Positions 9,645-19,125 are shown, numbered from the stretch's first letter. The stretch: 45,196 bases of DNA from Alphaproteobacteria bacterium (GCA_009380075.1 WHSO01000023.1:1-45196); one strand, 5' to 3'. The notes: a model not told the origin generated them from the letters alone. Numbers and translations are program-made.

Positions 9645-10400
9645 TCACTTCGCCGCAATCGCGGTCGCGATCTTGCGCACCCGGGCGGCGTTTGTGCCCG
9701 CCTCGCGCACCCCGACCCGCGAGGTCGAGCGGATGTCCACCTTCGACCCCGTGCCCCCGGGCGCCGCGGCGACGCGGACCACGACATCGTCCTTGAAGCC
9801 GAACCAGAAGGTGGTGGCCGTCGCCTCAATCCGTCCCGCGGATTTGTCCGCCGCGATGATCCGGAGACCGGTGCCCTTGACCGCCGCAAGCGCCTTATCG
9901 AACGCCGCCTCGGACGGCAGCGGCAGCATCACCGGCTTGATGTCCGGGTAGTTCTTGGCCTGGAGCGCTGCCTTGTCGGGGCTGTAGTCGGTGCTGTTGC
10001 GCGCCTTGTCTGCCGTGCGCACCGGGAGCATGGCGACGAAGGCGGGCGGATTCGTCATGTCGGTGGTGATGTCCGCAAGACGCGGGCTGGCCCGAAGCGC
10101 CATGCGCGTCTTGTAGGGGATCCAGGCCACCGCCGCGCCGAGCACCAGACCGACGAGCGCAAGGACCAGCGCGATGCGCGCCCCCTTCCACGACAGGGCT
10201 GCGCCGACCAGCGAAATGACCGCCGCCGTGGCGCCGACATACACGATCCATTCGAGGGCCGAAAATCCCTCGCGGTAGGTCCAAAACCCGAACCGGTTGC
10301 CGAGGCCGGAGCCCGCCGCAAGCACCGCTGCGACAAGGCCGAGCAGGAATCCCCCGACCGCAACCTTTCCACCGAAACCCAAACCCGATCTGCCGGCCAT
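9645..10400 (-). CDS. DUF1499 domain membrane protein
   Basis: 251 residues. Three hydrophobic segments occupy about residues 8-30, 46-68 and 74-95. A soluble DUF1499 domain (about 110-250) follows, ending in the typical '...WFGFKDDVVVRV...VDIRSTSRVG' block. The function of DUF1499 proteins is not established. The start at 10400 is chosen because GGGAGG lies 6 bases upstream; an in-frame extension to 10487 has no such signal and would overlap a less protein-like stretch. Transcribed leftwards after an MFS gene with 133 bp between them, and convergent with ilvD. The family call is good; the biological role is unknown. Confidence 0.85.
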   Translation of the reverse strand: MAGRSGLGFGGKVAVGGFLLGLVAAVLAAGSGLGNRFGFWTYREGFSALEWIVYVGATAAVISLVGAALSWKGARIALVLALVGLVLGAAVAWIPYKTRMALRASPRLADITTDMTNPPAFVAMLPVRTADKARNSTDYSPDKAALQAKNYPDIKPVMLPLPSEAAFDKALAAVKGTGLRIIAADKSAGRIEATATTFWFGFKDDVVVRVAAAPGGTGSKVDIRSTSRVGVREAGTNAARVRKIATAIAAK

Positions 10401-10533
10401 GACCGCCTCCCTGAAAGTGGCTGCCGCCCGATCCTCTGGCGTGTGGGATGGATGGTGACCCAAAGCGGTGCGCCAGTCCAGCAGCACCGATTCGGCGGGT
10501 CCGCCTATGCCTTTCGGCGTGGCCCGCGGACTT

Positions 10534-11799
10534 TCAGGAATTTTCGCCGGGGGGAATGATGGTCACCTCGGGTTGCGGTACGGCGCGCGGATCGAGGTCC
10601 ACCGCCGCCGGGGTCGCGGGTGCCATGGGAACGAAGCCGGAGCGCTCCGTCTCGGGCACCGGGGCGGCCTCCAGCGCCCGCCACACGGCGAAGCTGCCGA
10701 GGCCGCCCGCGGCGAGGCCGATCACCATGAACAGGCCGTCGGCGCCGATCACGCTCATGGCGTTGGTGGCGAAGATCGGCCCGAGCGTCGCCCCGGTGCC
10801 CGAAGCGAAGATCAGGCCGGCGCTCATGGTCACGGCCTCGCCCGGCGCCACGACGTCGTTGGCGTGGGCCACCGACAGGGGATAGAGCACAAAGGCGATC
10901 CCGCCGTAGAGCATGACGGCGCCGATGGCGGGTCCGGCGCCGAAGCGCGTGACGATCATCATCACCGCCGCGGCACCGACGACGGCATAGGCGACGGCGG
11001 CGATCATGCGCCGGCGGTCGACACGGTCCGACAGGCGCCCGATGGGAATCTGCAGCGCCAGCCCCGCCATCACACCGAGACCCATGAACAGGGCGATGTC
11101 CGGAGTATCGAGTCCGCGGGCGCGGGCGAACAGCGGCCCCGCCGCGATGAAGGCGGTGCCGATAAAGCCGGCGGCGAAGCAGCCGACGGTGCCGAGCGGC
11201 GACAGCCGCCACAGGCGGCGAAGGGAGGGGAGGTGCGGCGCCGGACGCTCCGGCTCGCCGATGCGCGTCGCCGCGACCGGCAGCAACGCGACAGTGAACA
11301 GGATGGCCGCGATGGAAAAGAGCTCGAAGCCGGACGGCTCCCCCGCCAGCAGCAGGAACTGGCCGCCGCCGAATCCGAGGTAGTTGACCATCATGTAGGA
11401 GCCGAGGATGCCGCCGCGCATCTCCGATGGCGTGCGGTGGTTGAGCCAGCTTTCGAGGATCATCGCGCAGCCGGCGAGGGCAACCCCCGTCGCCGCGCGG
11501 AACAGGAGCCAGGCCAGCGGATGGATCAACAACGGGTGGGCCAGCGTCGCCGCCGCCGCTACTGTCGCGAGGATGGCGAACAGGCGGATATGGCCGACCC
11601 GGTGGATGAGCCTGGGTATGACGAAGGGGCCGACGAGGAACCCGACCGCATGCGCCGACATGACCAGGCCGGTACTGGCCAGCGCGAAGCCTTCGCTCCC
11701 CATCCTGAGGACAAGCAGGGAATTGATCAGCCCGCTCGCCATCATCAGCAGGCCGAACCCGAGGAACAGCGCGGTGAGCTGGCGGAGATGGCGGTTCAT
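10534..11799 (-). CDS. MFS transporter, about 12 membrane segments
   Basis: 421 residues. The first membrane segment is LTALFLGFGLLMMASGLINSLL, followed by regularly spaced hydrophobic helices. An MFS cytoplasmic-loop motif appears mid-protein as GRLSDRVDRRRM (loop 8-9). The RATTGVALAG-like segment in helix 5 (RAATGVALAGCAMILESWLN) resembles the YcaD/UMF branch. The hydrophilic C-terminal tail is proline-rich (about 40 residues). The substrate is not deducible. It lies 19 bp downstream of xthA on the same strand, so the two may be co-transcribed, though no functional link is evident. Confidence 0.85.
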   Translation of the reverse strand: MNRHLRQLTALFLGFGLLMMASGLINSLLVLRMGSEGFALASTGLVMSAHAVGFLVGPFVIPRLIHRVGHIRLFAILATVAAAATLAHPLLIHPLAWLLFRAATGVALAGCAMILESWLNHRTPSEMRGGILGSYMMVNYLGFGGGQFLLLAGEPSGFELFSIAAILFTVALLPVAATRIGEPERPAPHLPSLRRLWRLSPLGTVGCFAAGFIGTAFIAAGPLFARARGLDTPDIALFMGLGVMAGLALQIPIGRLSDRVDRRRMIAAVAYAVVGAAAVMMIVTRFGAGPAIGAVMLYGGIAFVLYPLSVAHANDVVAPGEAVTMSAGLIFASGTGATLGPIFATNAMSVIGADGLFMVIGLAAGGLGSFAVWRALEAAPVPETERSGFVPMAPATPAAVDLDPRAVPQPEVTIIPPGENS

Positions 11800-11818
11800 G
11801 GCGGAGCCGCGCCGCGGG

Positions 11819-12604
11819 TCACGGCGTCAGGGTGCACCAGATCGGCGTGTGATCGGATGCCTTGGGCTTGCCGCGCGGGGCCGTGTCGATGTCGCAGGCC
11901 TCCAGCATGTCGGTCGCCTGCGGGCTGAGCAGCAGGTGGTCGATACGCAGGCCGAAACCCTTCTGCCAGGCGCCGCCCTGGTAGTCCCAGAAGGTGTAGC
12001 GCCCGATCTCCCGGTGCAGCGTCCGGTAGGCCTCGGTATAGCCGAGGTTGAGGATGGAACGGAACCTGCGCCGCACCTCCATGCGGAACAGGGCATCCTC
12101 ACGCCACCCGTCGGGGTCGTAGACGTCGCCGTCCTCGGGGATGACGTTGAAGTCGCCGGCCAGCACCACCGATTCCTCCAGCGCCAGCAGCTCCGCCGCA
12201 TGGTCGCGCAGGCGGTCCATCCAGCCGAGCTTGTAGGTGAACTTCTCGCTGTCGGCCGGATTGCCGTTGGGCAGGTAGATCGACGCGACGCGCACCATGC
12301 GCCCGCCGATATCCACCGCCACCTCGAGGTAGCGGGCCTGCTCGTCACCGTCCATGCCGGGAAGGTCTTCCCGAACGTCCTCGAGATTGCCGCGGGCCAG
12401 GATGGCGACGCCGTTGTACGTTTTTTGGCCGTGCACTGCGACCGAGTAGCCCGCGTCCTCGATCTCCAGGCGCGGAAAGGCGTCGCTCACGCATTTGATT
12501 TCCTGCAGGCAGACGATGTCGGGCTCCGCCGCCCGCAGCCAGTCGAGAACGTTGGGCAGGCGCGCCTTGACCGAATTGACGTTCCAGGTGGCGATCTTGG
12601 CCAA
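11819..12604 (-). CDS. xthA: Exodeoxyribonuclease III (AP endonuclease)
   Basis: 261 residues of the EEP endonuclease/exonuclease/phosphatase fold. The N-terminal WNVNS block, catalytic E35 (CLQEIKC), GDFNVIP and terminal D251-H252 (SDHTPIW) are all present, so activity at abasic sites and 3'-5' exonuclease activity are expected. I place the start at TTG 12604, giving LAKIATWNVNS, because AAGGAG lies 7-12 bases upstream and the family begins here. A longer in-frame reading to 12763 crosses one arm of the 270-bp inverted-repeat element and is not real. The MFS gene follows closely downstream. erpA lies upstream on the same strand beyond the repeat element. Confidence 0.95.
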   Translation of the reverse strand: MAKIATWNVNSVKARLPNVLDWLRAAEPDIVCLQEIKCVSDAFPRLEIEDAGYSVAVHGQKTYNGVAILARGNLEDVREDLPGMDGDEQARYLEVAVDIGGRMVRVASIYLPNGNPADSEKFTYKLGWMDRLRDHAAELLALEESVVLAGDFNVIPEDGDVYDPDGWREDALFRMEVRRRFRSILNLGYTEAYRTLHREIGRYTFWDYQGGAWQKGFGLRIDHLLLSPQATDMLEACDIDTAPRGKPKASDHTPIWCTLTP

Positions 12605-12674
12605 CGGCACTCCTTCAGGGATCCGGGGGCCGTCTCCAAAAACGGAAAGGCCCGCAGATGCGGGCCTCGACCCT

Positions 12675-12944
12675 AGAGCATATTTCCCTGGAATTGAACC
12701 AGCGCCGTTTGCCGAGCGGCGTGGCGATCCGCGCGGAGGACGGCGCCGCGCGATGTGCGACATCGGGCAAGCCGTTCGACAAAGCGGGCGCCCGCCGCTC
12801 GCAAACCCGGAGGGGCGGGCGCCTTCGCGCCAAATCCGTCGGGCACCGGCTCGGCCGTAGCCCCACTACGCCCGTCGCCGGACCCCTCGACCTTGTCCCG
12901 AAGGCGCTCCGGCGGAGCGATTCAATTCCAGGGAAATATGCTCT
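12675..12944. mobile_element. MITE-like element with 24-bp perfect terminal inverted repeats
   Basis: The left arm (12675-12698, beginning AGAGCATATT) and right arm (12921-12944) are exact reverse complements over 24 bases. The 222-bp interior is GC-rich and non-coding, with its own inverted repeat GGCGCCCGCC (12787-12796) / GGCGGGCGCC (12814-12823). The arms are AT-richer than the interior and flanks. No transposase and no obvious target-site duplication were found. The element fills the gap between the erpA stop and the xthA start, both on the minus strand. It could be a non-autonomous transposon relic or a dispersed palindromic repeat of alphaproteobacteria; copy number elsewhere would decide. 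Confidence 0.65.
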
Positions 12945-12964
12945 GGCAGGGGGAGGGAGCGCCG

Positions 12965-13315
12965 TCAGCCCACCGCGAACGAATTCCCGCAGCCGCAGGA
13001 TGAGGTTGCGTTGGGATTGCGCACGACGAAGGAGGAGCCGGTCATCTCCTCGACGTAGTCGACCTCGGCCCCGCCGAGGAGCCCGAGGGATACCTCATCC
13101 ACCAGCAGGGTCACGCCGTCACGCCCATAGGCGTTGTCGTCGGGGCGTTTCTCGTCGTCGAAGGAGAATCCGTAGGAATAGCCGGAGCAGCCGCCGCCCG
13201 AAACCGCGAGCCGCAGCATCATGTCCCTGTGTTCCGGCATGGCCTGGAGCTCCCGGATGCGCTGGGCGGCGCGCTCGGTCATGGTGATGGCGGGCAGGGT
13301 GGCGTTTTCGCTCAT
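12965..13315 (-). CDS. erpA: A-type iron-sulfur carrier/insertion protein (HesB/IscA/ErpA family)
   Basis: 116 residues. The three cysteines that bind iron or a cluster are C43 (GGGCSGYSYGF), C107 and C109 (SSCGCGNSF), the family pattern. Such proteins receive Fe-S clusters from IscU/SufB scaffolds and hand them to apo-enzymes; likely clients here include IlvD and respiratory proteins. The start at 13315 (MSENATLPAITMTERAAQRI) has GGAAGGA 7-13 bases upstream; an upstream in-frame extension is not family-like. Divergent from dgt, with about 200 bp between them, a pairing I associate with other alphaproteobacteria. The ErpA versus IscA label is less sure than the family. Confidence 0.93.
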   Translation of the reverse strand: MSENATLPAITMTERAAQRIRELQAMPEHRDMMLRLAVSGGGCSGYSYGFSFDDEKRPDDNAYGRDGVTLLVDEVSLGLLGGAEVDYVEEMTGSSFVVRNPNATSSCGCGNSFAVG

Positions 13316-13518
13316 AACAATCCTTCCGGGCGTGTGGTCCGGGGCGTCGGGCAGCACGTCGAATCCGGCCCCGGACCTTATCCTATCTGGGAATGATTTG
13401 CATTTTGTCAAACCCCGGGTTGGCGGGGACCGGCGCCGGCGCCCGGAAATCCGGGCCTAATCGGCAATTGCACGGGGTATTCCTGCGTGGGAGAGTCCCG
13501 CCGGGAGTACGAAAAACA

Positions 13519-14730
13519 ATGGCGTCGAACGTATCCAGCTCACAAAGGCAGTACGGGCCACGGCTGGCGCCCTATGCCTGCGATCCGGCCAAAAGCCGGG
13601 GGCGCCTTTACCCCGAAACCGAATCCCCGCCGCGGTCGTGCTACCAGAGGGACCGCGACCGGGTCATCCATTCCGCCGCCTTCCGCCGCCTCAAGCACAA
13701 GACCCAGGTCTTCGTCTATCACGAGGGCGATCACTACCGGACACGCCTGACGCATTCCATCGAGGTCAGCCAGATCGCGCGCTCGATCTCGCGTGCGCTC
13801 GGCCTCAACGAGGACCTGGCCGAGGCCCTGGCGCTGGGCCACGACCTCGGCCATACGCCGTTCGGCCATTGCGGCGAGGACGCGCTCGACGCCGCCATGC
13901 GCGATTACGGCGGCTTCGATCACAACGCCCAGACGCTGCGCATTCTCACGCACCTCGAGCACCGCTACGCCGCCTTCGACGGCCTCAACCTGACGTGGGA
14001 GACCCTGGAAGGGGTGGTCAAGCACAATGGACCGCTCATTCGCATGGATGAGGGCGCGCGCGGGACGATCCCCGAGGCCATCCTCGAGTTCGATGCGGAG
14101 TATCCCCTGGACCTTTCGACCTGGGCCTCGGCCGAGGCGCAGGTCGCGTCGCTGTCGGACGACATCGCCTACAACAATCACGATATCGACGACGGCCTCC
14201 GGGCCGGGCTGTTCGAGATCGAGGACCTGACCCCGGTGCCGCTTGCCGGGCCGGTCTTCGCCGCCGTCGCCGAGCGCTACCCCGGGCTCGACCGTAGCCG
14301 CAGCATCCACGAATCCGTGCGCCGGCTGATCAACGCCATGGTGTCGGACCTGCTGGCCGAATCCCGCACCCGGATCGAGGCGTCCGGGGCCCGCAGCCCC
14401 GACGAGATCCGCCACCGGAATCAGCCGGTCATTGCTTTTTCCGCCGCAATGACCGAAAACGACCGCGCGCTCAAGCGGTTCCTGTTCACCCGCATGTACC
14501 GCCACGACCGCGTCAAGGCGATGACCGAAGTCGGGCGGCGGGTGGTGCGGGACCTGTTCGACCTGTACTTGCCGCATCCCGAGCGGCTGCCCGAGGAATG
14601 GCGCGACGAAGCCGCGGGGCGGAGCAAGCGCGAGACCGCCCGCCTCGTGTGCGACTACATCGCCGGGATGACGGACCGGTATGCGCTCGACGAACACAGC
14701 CGCCTGATCGGCGGAATCGAAATTGCGTAA
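13519..14730 (+). CDS. dgt: Deoxyguanosinetriphosphate triphosphohydrolase-like protein
   Basis: 403 residues, HD-domain hydrolase of the dGTPase type-2 subfamily, which splits dNTPs to nucleoside and triphosphate. Metal ligands are visible: H79 (RLTHSIEVSQIAR), H108-D109 (LGHDLGHTPFGH), and a downstream D in SLSDDIAYNNHDIDDG. The N-terminal RDRDRVIHSAAFRRLKHKTQV block is diagnostic. I use ATG 13519 (GGGAG 12 bases upstream) rather than the in-frame start at 13393, which adds unrelated residues. It is the first gene of the long plus-strand core run; argS begins 9 bp after its stop. Confidence 0.95.
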   Translation: MASNVSSSQRQYGPRLAPYACDPAKSRGRLYPETESPPRSCYQRDRDRVIHSAAFRRLKHKTQVFVYHEGDHYRTRLTHSIEVSQIARSISRALGLNEDLAEALALGHDLGHTPFGHCGEDALDAAMRDYGGFDHNAQTLRILTHLEHRYAAFDGLNLTWETLEGVVKHNGPLIRMDEGARGTIPEAILEFDAEYPLDLSTWASAEAQVASLSDDIAYNNHDIDDGLRAGLFEIEDLTPVPLAGPVFAAVAERYPGLDRSRSIHESVRRLINAMVSDLLAESRTRIEASGARSPDEIRHRNQPVIAFSAAMTENDRALKRFLFTRMYRHDRVKAMTEVGRRVVRDLFDLYLPHPERLPEEWRDEAAGRSKRETARLVCDYIAGMTDRYALDEHSRLIGGIEIA

Positions 14731-14739
14731 CAGAGAAAA

Positions 14740-16491
14740 ATGAATTTATTCAGAGACTTTCAGTACGAAATTATCAAGGTAATTGAAGACCTGGAGCAGG
14801 AGGGCCTGCTGCCCCGGGGGCTCGACACCGCGCGGGTCGCCTGCGAGCCGCCGCGCGAAGCCGCCTACGGCGACGTGACCACCAACGTGGCCATGGTCCT
14901 GGCCAAGCCCGCCCAGCGGAACCCGCGGGAACTGGCGGCGCTGGTGGCCGAGCGCCTTGGCATCCATCACGCCGTCGAAAAGGCGATCGTCGCCGGGCCG
15001 GGGTTCATCAACCTGACGCTGGCGCGCACGTTCTGGCACGGGCGCCTGCGCGACGTTGTTGAGGCGGGCACCGCCTATGGCGATTCGACCGTCGGCGCCG
15101 GACGCGAGGTCAATGTCGAATACGTTTCGGCCAATCCCACGGGCCCGATGCACGTCGGCCATGCCCGCGGCGCCGTGGTCGGCGACGTGCTGGCGGCACT
15201 GCTGGCCAAGGCGGGCTTCGACGTCACCAAGGAGTACTACGTCAACGACGCCGGCGCCCAGGTGGACGTGCTCGCGCGCTCGCTCCATCTACGCTACCGC
15301 GAGGCCCTGGGCGAGACTATCGGCGCCGTTCCCGAGGGCCTCTACCCGGGCGAATACCTGAAGGAGGCGGGGCACGCGCTCGCCCGGCGCGACGGCGAAA
15401 AATGGCTCGGCGAGCCGGAGGACGTCTGGCTCGCGCCCCTGCGCGCCTTTGCCATAGACGCGATGATGACGATGATCTGCGACGACCTCGCCGCGCTTGG
15501 TGTCGTTCACGACGTCTTCTCGTCGGAGCGCGCGCTGGTCGAATCGGGACGCGTCGACGAAGCCTTCCGGTTGCTGGAGGACAGGGGCCTGATCTACACC
15601 GGCGTCCTCGACCCGCCCAAGGGGATGACGCCCGAGGACTGGGAGCCGCGCCCGCAGACCCTGTTCCGGTCCACCGAATTCGGCGACGACGTCGATCGGC
15701 CGCTGCGGAAATCCGATGGGACCTGGACGTATTTCGCCTCCGACGCGGCGTATCATCTCGACAAGTTCCGGCGCGGCTTCGCCATCATGATCGACGTCTG
15801 GGGCGCCGATCACGGCGGCTACGTGAAGCGCGTCGCCGCCGCCGTCAACGCCCTGACCGAGGGAAAGGGCGCGCTCGACGTCAAGCTGTGCCAGCTCGTA
15901 TCGCTCCTCGATGCGGGCGAGCCGGTGAAGATGTCTAAGCGCGCAGGCACCTTCGTCACCCTGAAGGAGGTGGTCGATGAAGTCGGCAAGGACGTGGTGC
16001 GTTTCATCATGCTGACGCGCTCCAACGACGCGACCCTAGACTTCGACCTCAGGAAGGCGGTGGAGCAGACCCGAGACAATCCGGTATTCTATGTCCAGTA
16101 CGCGCACGCCCGGGCATGCTCGGTCTTCCGCAACGCCGCGACGGAGATGCCGAACATCGCCACCGACGACAGCAGCCTGCTTAACGTTTCCCTCGACTCC
16201 TTGACCGCCGTGGAGGAGATTGATTTGATCCGGCTGATGGCAGGCTGGCCCCGGATCGTGGAAGGCGCCGCGGAAGCCCATGAGCCGCACCGCATTGCCT
16301 ATTATCTGCAGGAGCTGGCGGCGGCGTTCCATGGGTTGTGGAACAAGGGCAACGCCGATTCCGATGCCCGGTTCCTCGTTGCCGACGAAGCCAGGGCCGC
16401 GGCGCGTCTCGCGCTGGTTCGCGGCCTGCAACTGGTGATCGCTTCGGGGCTCCAGGTGCTCGGTGTCAAACCGGTTGAGGAGATGCATTGA
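14740..16491 (+). CDS. argS: Arginyl-tRNA synthetase
   Basis: 583 residues, class Ia synthetase for tRNA-Arg. The N-terminal Add-1 domain covers about 1-90, the HIGH motif is HVGH at 138-141 ([15 protein letters not shown]) and the KMSKS equivalent is KMSKR at 397-401. The C-terminal DALR anticodon-binding domain ends near ...[19 protein letters not shown]. The first 17 codons are AT-rich and use TTA, AGA, GTA and ATT, which are uncommon in this genome; low structure at the start may aid initiation, since only a weak AGAGA precedes the ATG. The stop overlaps the ATG of the SPOR gene (TGATG), indicating translational coupling. Confidence 0.97.
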   Translation: MNLFRDFQYEIIKVIEDLEQEGLLPRGLDTARVACEPPREAAYGDVTTNVAMVLAKPAQRNPRELAALVAERLGIHHAVEKAIVAGPGFINLTLARTFWHGRLRDVVEAGTAYGDSTVGAGREVNVEYVSANPTGPMHVGHARGAVVGDVLAALLAKAGFDVTKEYYVNDAGAQVDVLARSLHLRYREALGETIGAVPEGLYPGEYLKEAGHALARRDGEKWLGEPEDVWLAPLRAFAIDAMMTMICDDLAALGVVHDVFSSERALVESGRVDEAFRLLEDRGLIYTGVLDPPKGMTPEDWEPRPQTLFRSTEFGDDVDRPLRKSDGTWTYFASDAAYHLDKFRRGFAIMIDVWGADHGGYVKRVAAAVNALTEGKGALDVKLCQLVSLLDAGEPVKMSKRAGTFVTLKEVVDEVGKDVVRFIMLTRSNDATLDFDLRKAVEQTRDNPVFYVQYAHARACSVFRNAATEMPNIATDDSSLLNVSLDSLTAVEEIDLIRLMAGWPRIVEGAAEAHEPHRIAYYLQELAAAFHGLWNKGNADSDARFLVADEARAAARLALVRGLQLVIASGLQVLGVKPVEEMH

Positions 16492-17381
16492 TGCCATCCG
16501 ATCATGGACAGTACGAGCCACGACTCACGGCTCCGACGTTCGACGACGACGACCTCGACCTCGATCCGAGGATACGCCGCCGTCCACGGCGCAACCGCTG
16601 GCTCGCGGCCGTCGTCGCGCTGGCGGCACTGACCGGGTTCGCCGGCATCGCGTGGTATGCCACCAACAAGGGCCGGCAGAATCCCGGCGCGGTTGCCCCC
16701 CTCATCACCGCCGAACGTGATCCGGTCAAGGAACGTCCGGTGGAGCCGGGCGGCATGGACGTCCCCAACCGCAATCTCCAGGTCTTCAATCGCATGAACC
16801 CGGATGCCCAGCCACAGCGGGTCGAGCGCCTGCTACCGCCGGCGGAAGACCCCGTCGCCCGGCCGGCGCCGGAACCGGAAGTCGTCCCCCCCGCGGGTCC
16901 CCTGGTGCCCAATCCGCCGCCGTTGCAGTCGCGCGAGGAGCCCGCGACGCCCGCCGCACCCAAGGCGGACAAGACGGCGAAGGCGCCTCAACCGCCGCCC
17001 GTGCCTCCGACGACGTCCGCCGAAGTCACCAAGGTGCCCACGCCGGCAAAGGAAACCCCCGCGCCCGCCGCGGCCCCGAAGACCCCATCGTCGGCCGCGG
17101 CCGAATCGAAACAGAGCGCCGCCATCGCGCCCGGCGCCTGGCGCGTCCAGCTCGGCGCCGCCCGCGACGAGGCCCGGGCCAGGGCGGCGGCCCAGCGCGT
17201 CCAGAAGGCCAACAGCGACCTACTTGGCGCCCTGTCGACGGACATCGTGCGCGCCGACCTCGGCGCCAAGGGTATCTTCTACCGCATGCGGATGGGACCG
17301 CTCGCCGACCGCGCCGCCGCCGATGACCTGTGCCGCAAGCTCAAGGCGCGCAAGGTCGGTTGTCTCGTCGTCAAGCCCTGA
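16491..17381 (+). CDS. SPOR-domain inner-membrane protein
   Basis: 296 residues. A cytoplasmic N-terminus (about 35 residues) is followed by one membrane segment (RWLAAVVALAALTGFAGIAWY, about 38-58). A periplasmic Pro/Ala-rich spacer comes next, then a C-terminal SPOR domain (about 215-296, from PGAWRVQLGAARDEARARAA to KVGCLVVKP). SPOR domains bind denuded septal peptidoglycan, so a cell-division role is expected, in keeping with nagZ next door. The ATG at 16491 overlaps the argS stop by one base. A TTG one codon earlier is in frame but unlikely. The argS-SPOR-nagZ-scpAB order is conserved in alphaproteobacteria. Confidence 0.9.
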   Translation: MPSDHGQYEPRLTAPTFDDDDLDLDPRIRRRPRRNRWLAAVVALAALTGFAGIAWYATNKGRQNPGAVAPLITAERDPVKERPVEPGGMDVPNRNLQVFNRMNPDAQPQRVERLLPPAEDPVARPAPEPEVVPPAGPLVPNPPPLQSREEPATPAAPKADKTAKAPQPPPVPPTTSAEVTKVPTPAKETPAPAAAPKTPSSAAAESKQSAAIAPGAWRVQLGAARDEARARAAAQRVQKANSDLLGALSTDIVRADLGAKGIFYRMRMGPLADRAAADDLCRKLKARKVGCLVVKP

Positions 17382-17388
17382 GTCCCAC

Positions 17389-18423
17389 GTGCCCAGAGCC
17401 CTCATAGTCGGCATCGCGGGGACGCGGGTCGGCGCCAACGAATTCACTTTCATCAGGGAAGCCGATCCGCTCGGTTTCATCCTGTTCGCCCGCAACGTCG
17501 CCGCACGCGAACAGGTCATCGCCCTGGTCGAGGAACTGCGCGGCGCGGTCGGCCGCGCCGATGCCCCGGTCCTGATCGACCAGGAAGGGGGCCGGGTGGC
17601 GCGGCTGAGGCCGCCGCAATGGCGCGCAGCCCCCGCCGCGGCCGCGTTCGGCGCGCTGGCGCGCCTCAACCGCAACCACGGCCTGCGCGCCGCGACCCTG
17701 AATGCGCAGTTGATCGGCGCCGAGTTGGCGGCGCTTGGCATCACCGTTGATTGCGCCCCGGTCGCCGACGTTCCGGTCGCCGAGGCCGACCCGATCATCG
17801 GCGACCGTGCCTTCGACACCGCGCCGGAAGCTGTCGCCGCGCTTGCCGGCGCGTTCTGCGACGGCCTCGATGCGGCGGGTGTCCTGCCGGTGATCAAGCA
17901 CATCCCCGGCCACGGCCGCGCCACGGCGGACAGTCACAAGGACCTGCCGCGCGTCACCGCATCGCGCGCCGACCTGTCGGCGCAGGATTTCGTCCCGTTC
18001 CGGGCGCTGGCTCGCCGCACCGGCCCGCAGCCGTGGGCGATGACCGCCCATGTCGTCTACGAATGCTGCGACAAGGATGCGCCGGCGACGCTGTCGCACA
18101 CCGTGATCACCGACGTTATCCGCGGCGACATCGGCTTCGACGGCGTGATCATCTCCGACGACCTGTCGATGGATGCCTTGACCGGCCCCTATGACGCGCG
18201 CGCCGGCCATGCGCTCTCCGCCGGCTGCGACCTCGTGCTCCACTGCAACGGCAGGATCGAGGAAATGACGGGGGTGGCCGCCGGCTGCGGACCGGTCGGG
18301 GCGGAGACGGTGCTCAGGCTCGAGCGCTCCCTCGGCGCGCTCCGGCCCTCGGCGGCCTTTGACGTGGCGGCAGGAGTGGCGGAACTCGACGCGCTGATGG
18401 CGACGGTCCGGGGAGCGGCGTGA
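17389..18423 (+). CDS. nagZ: Beta-N-acetylhexosaminidase, peptidoglycan recycling
   Basis: 344 residues, glycoside hydrolase family 3 single-domain enzyme that removes GlcNAc from anhydro-muropeptides in the cytoplasm. The KHIPGHG motif is at 170-176, the mobile-loop Asp-His pair follows (ADSHKDLP, D181/H183), and the nucleophile is D257 in IISDDLSMDA. The start is GTG 17389, seven bases after the SPOR stop; the sequence then begins PRALIVGIAGTRVGANE as in relatives. No strong ribosome site is visible, so coupling to the upstream gene is likely. The stop overlaps the next ATG (TGATG). The same frame stays open far upstream but inside the SPOR gene, a shadow. Confidence 0.95.
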   Translation: MPRALIVGIAGTRVGANEFTFIREADPLGFILFARNVAAREQVIALVEELRGAVGRADAPVLIDQEGGRVARLRPPQWRAAPAAAAFGALARLNRNHGLRAATLNAQLIGAELAALGITVDCAPVADVPVAEADPIIGDRAFDTAPEAVAALAGAFCDGLDAAGVLPVIKHIPGHGRATADSHKDLPRVTASRADLSAQDFVPFRALARRTGPQPWAMTAHVVYECCDKDAPATLSHTVITDVIRGDIGFDGVIISDDLSMDALTGPYDARAGHALSAGCDLVLHCNGRIEEMTGVAAGCGPVGAETVLRLERSLGALRPSAAFDVAAGVAELDALMATVRGAA

Positions 18424-19115
18424 TGATGTCCGATCTCGGCCAGATGGCGATGGTCGCTTCGGTGTGGGTCATTCCGGTGATCCTCGCCATCACCCTGCAC
18501 GAAGCCGCTCACGGCTACGCCGCGCTCCGCTTCGGCGACGACACCGCGCTCCGCGCCGGGCGGGTCAGCATGAACCCGCTGCGCCATGTCGACCCGTTCG
18601 GCACGATCCTGCTGCCGGCGCTGCTGCTCCTGGTCCGCGCGCCGTTCCTGTTCGGCTACGCCAAGCCGGTACCGGTCGATTTTTCACGCCTCAACCACCC
18701 GCGCCGCGACATGGTCTGGGTCGCGGCGGCTGGACCGGGCATGAACATATTTCTTGCCGTGATTTCGGCGCTGCTCCTGCATGCCACTGTCTACGCCCCC
18801 GGATGGGCCGCAGAATGGCTCATCCTGAATCTCAATAATTCACTATTAATCAACGTTGTATTGGCTATTTTTAATATGATACCTTTGCCACCCCTCGACG
18901 GCGGCCGGGTCGCCGTCGGTGTGCTGCCGGACGCGATTGCCTTCCCGCTGGCGCGGCTGGAGCGGTACGGCCTCGTGATCCTGATCGGGGCGCTGTTCCT
19001 GCTGCCGTTCCTCGGTGCCCAGGTCGGGCTCGACCTCAATATTTTTCACTGGATCATCGGCGTCCCGGCCGGCGCCCTGATCGAACTCATCGCAACCCTC
19101 ACCGGACACGGTTAA
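18423..19115 (+). CDS. Site-2 protease family (M50) membrane metallopeptidase
   Basis: 230 residues, small M50 protease with zinc motif HEAAH (H26, E27, H30) in the first membrane helix and the second ligand motif NMIPLPPLDGGR near residues 154-165. About five to six hydrophobic helices; no PDZ domain. This compact subgroup sits beside scpAB in many bacteria, but its substrate is unknown to me. ATG 18423 overlaps the nagZ stop; ATG 18426 is an equal alternative. Bases 18826-18885 form a sharp AT-rich island of codons such as CTA, TTA, GTA, ATA and TCA that is unlike the rest of the gene. Confidence 0.92.
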   Translation: MMSDLGQMAMVASVWVIPVILAITLHEAAHGYAALRFGDDTALRAGRVSMNPLRHVDPFGTILLPALLLLVRAPFLFGYAKPVPVDFSRLNHPRRDMVWVAAAGPGMNIFLAVISALLLHATVYAPGWAAEWLILNLNNSLLINVVLAIFNMIPLPPLDGGRVAVGVLPDAIAFPLARLERYGLVILIGALFLLPFLGAQVGLDLNIFHWIIGVPAGALIELIATLTGHG

Positions 19116-19125
19116 TATACCGCCC

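Noticed and set aside
12658-13287. Plus-strand open frame of 209 codons across the inverted-repeat element and erpA
   Set aside because: Spans both element and the antisense of erpA; Arg-rich shadow without a ribosome site.
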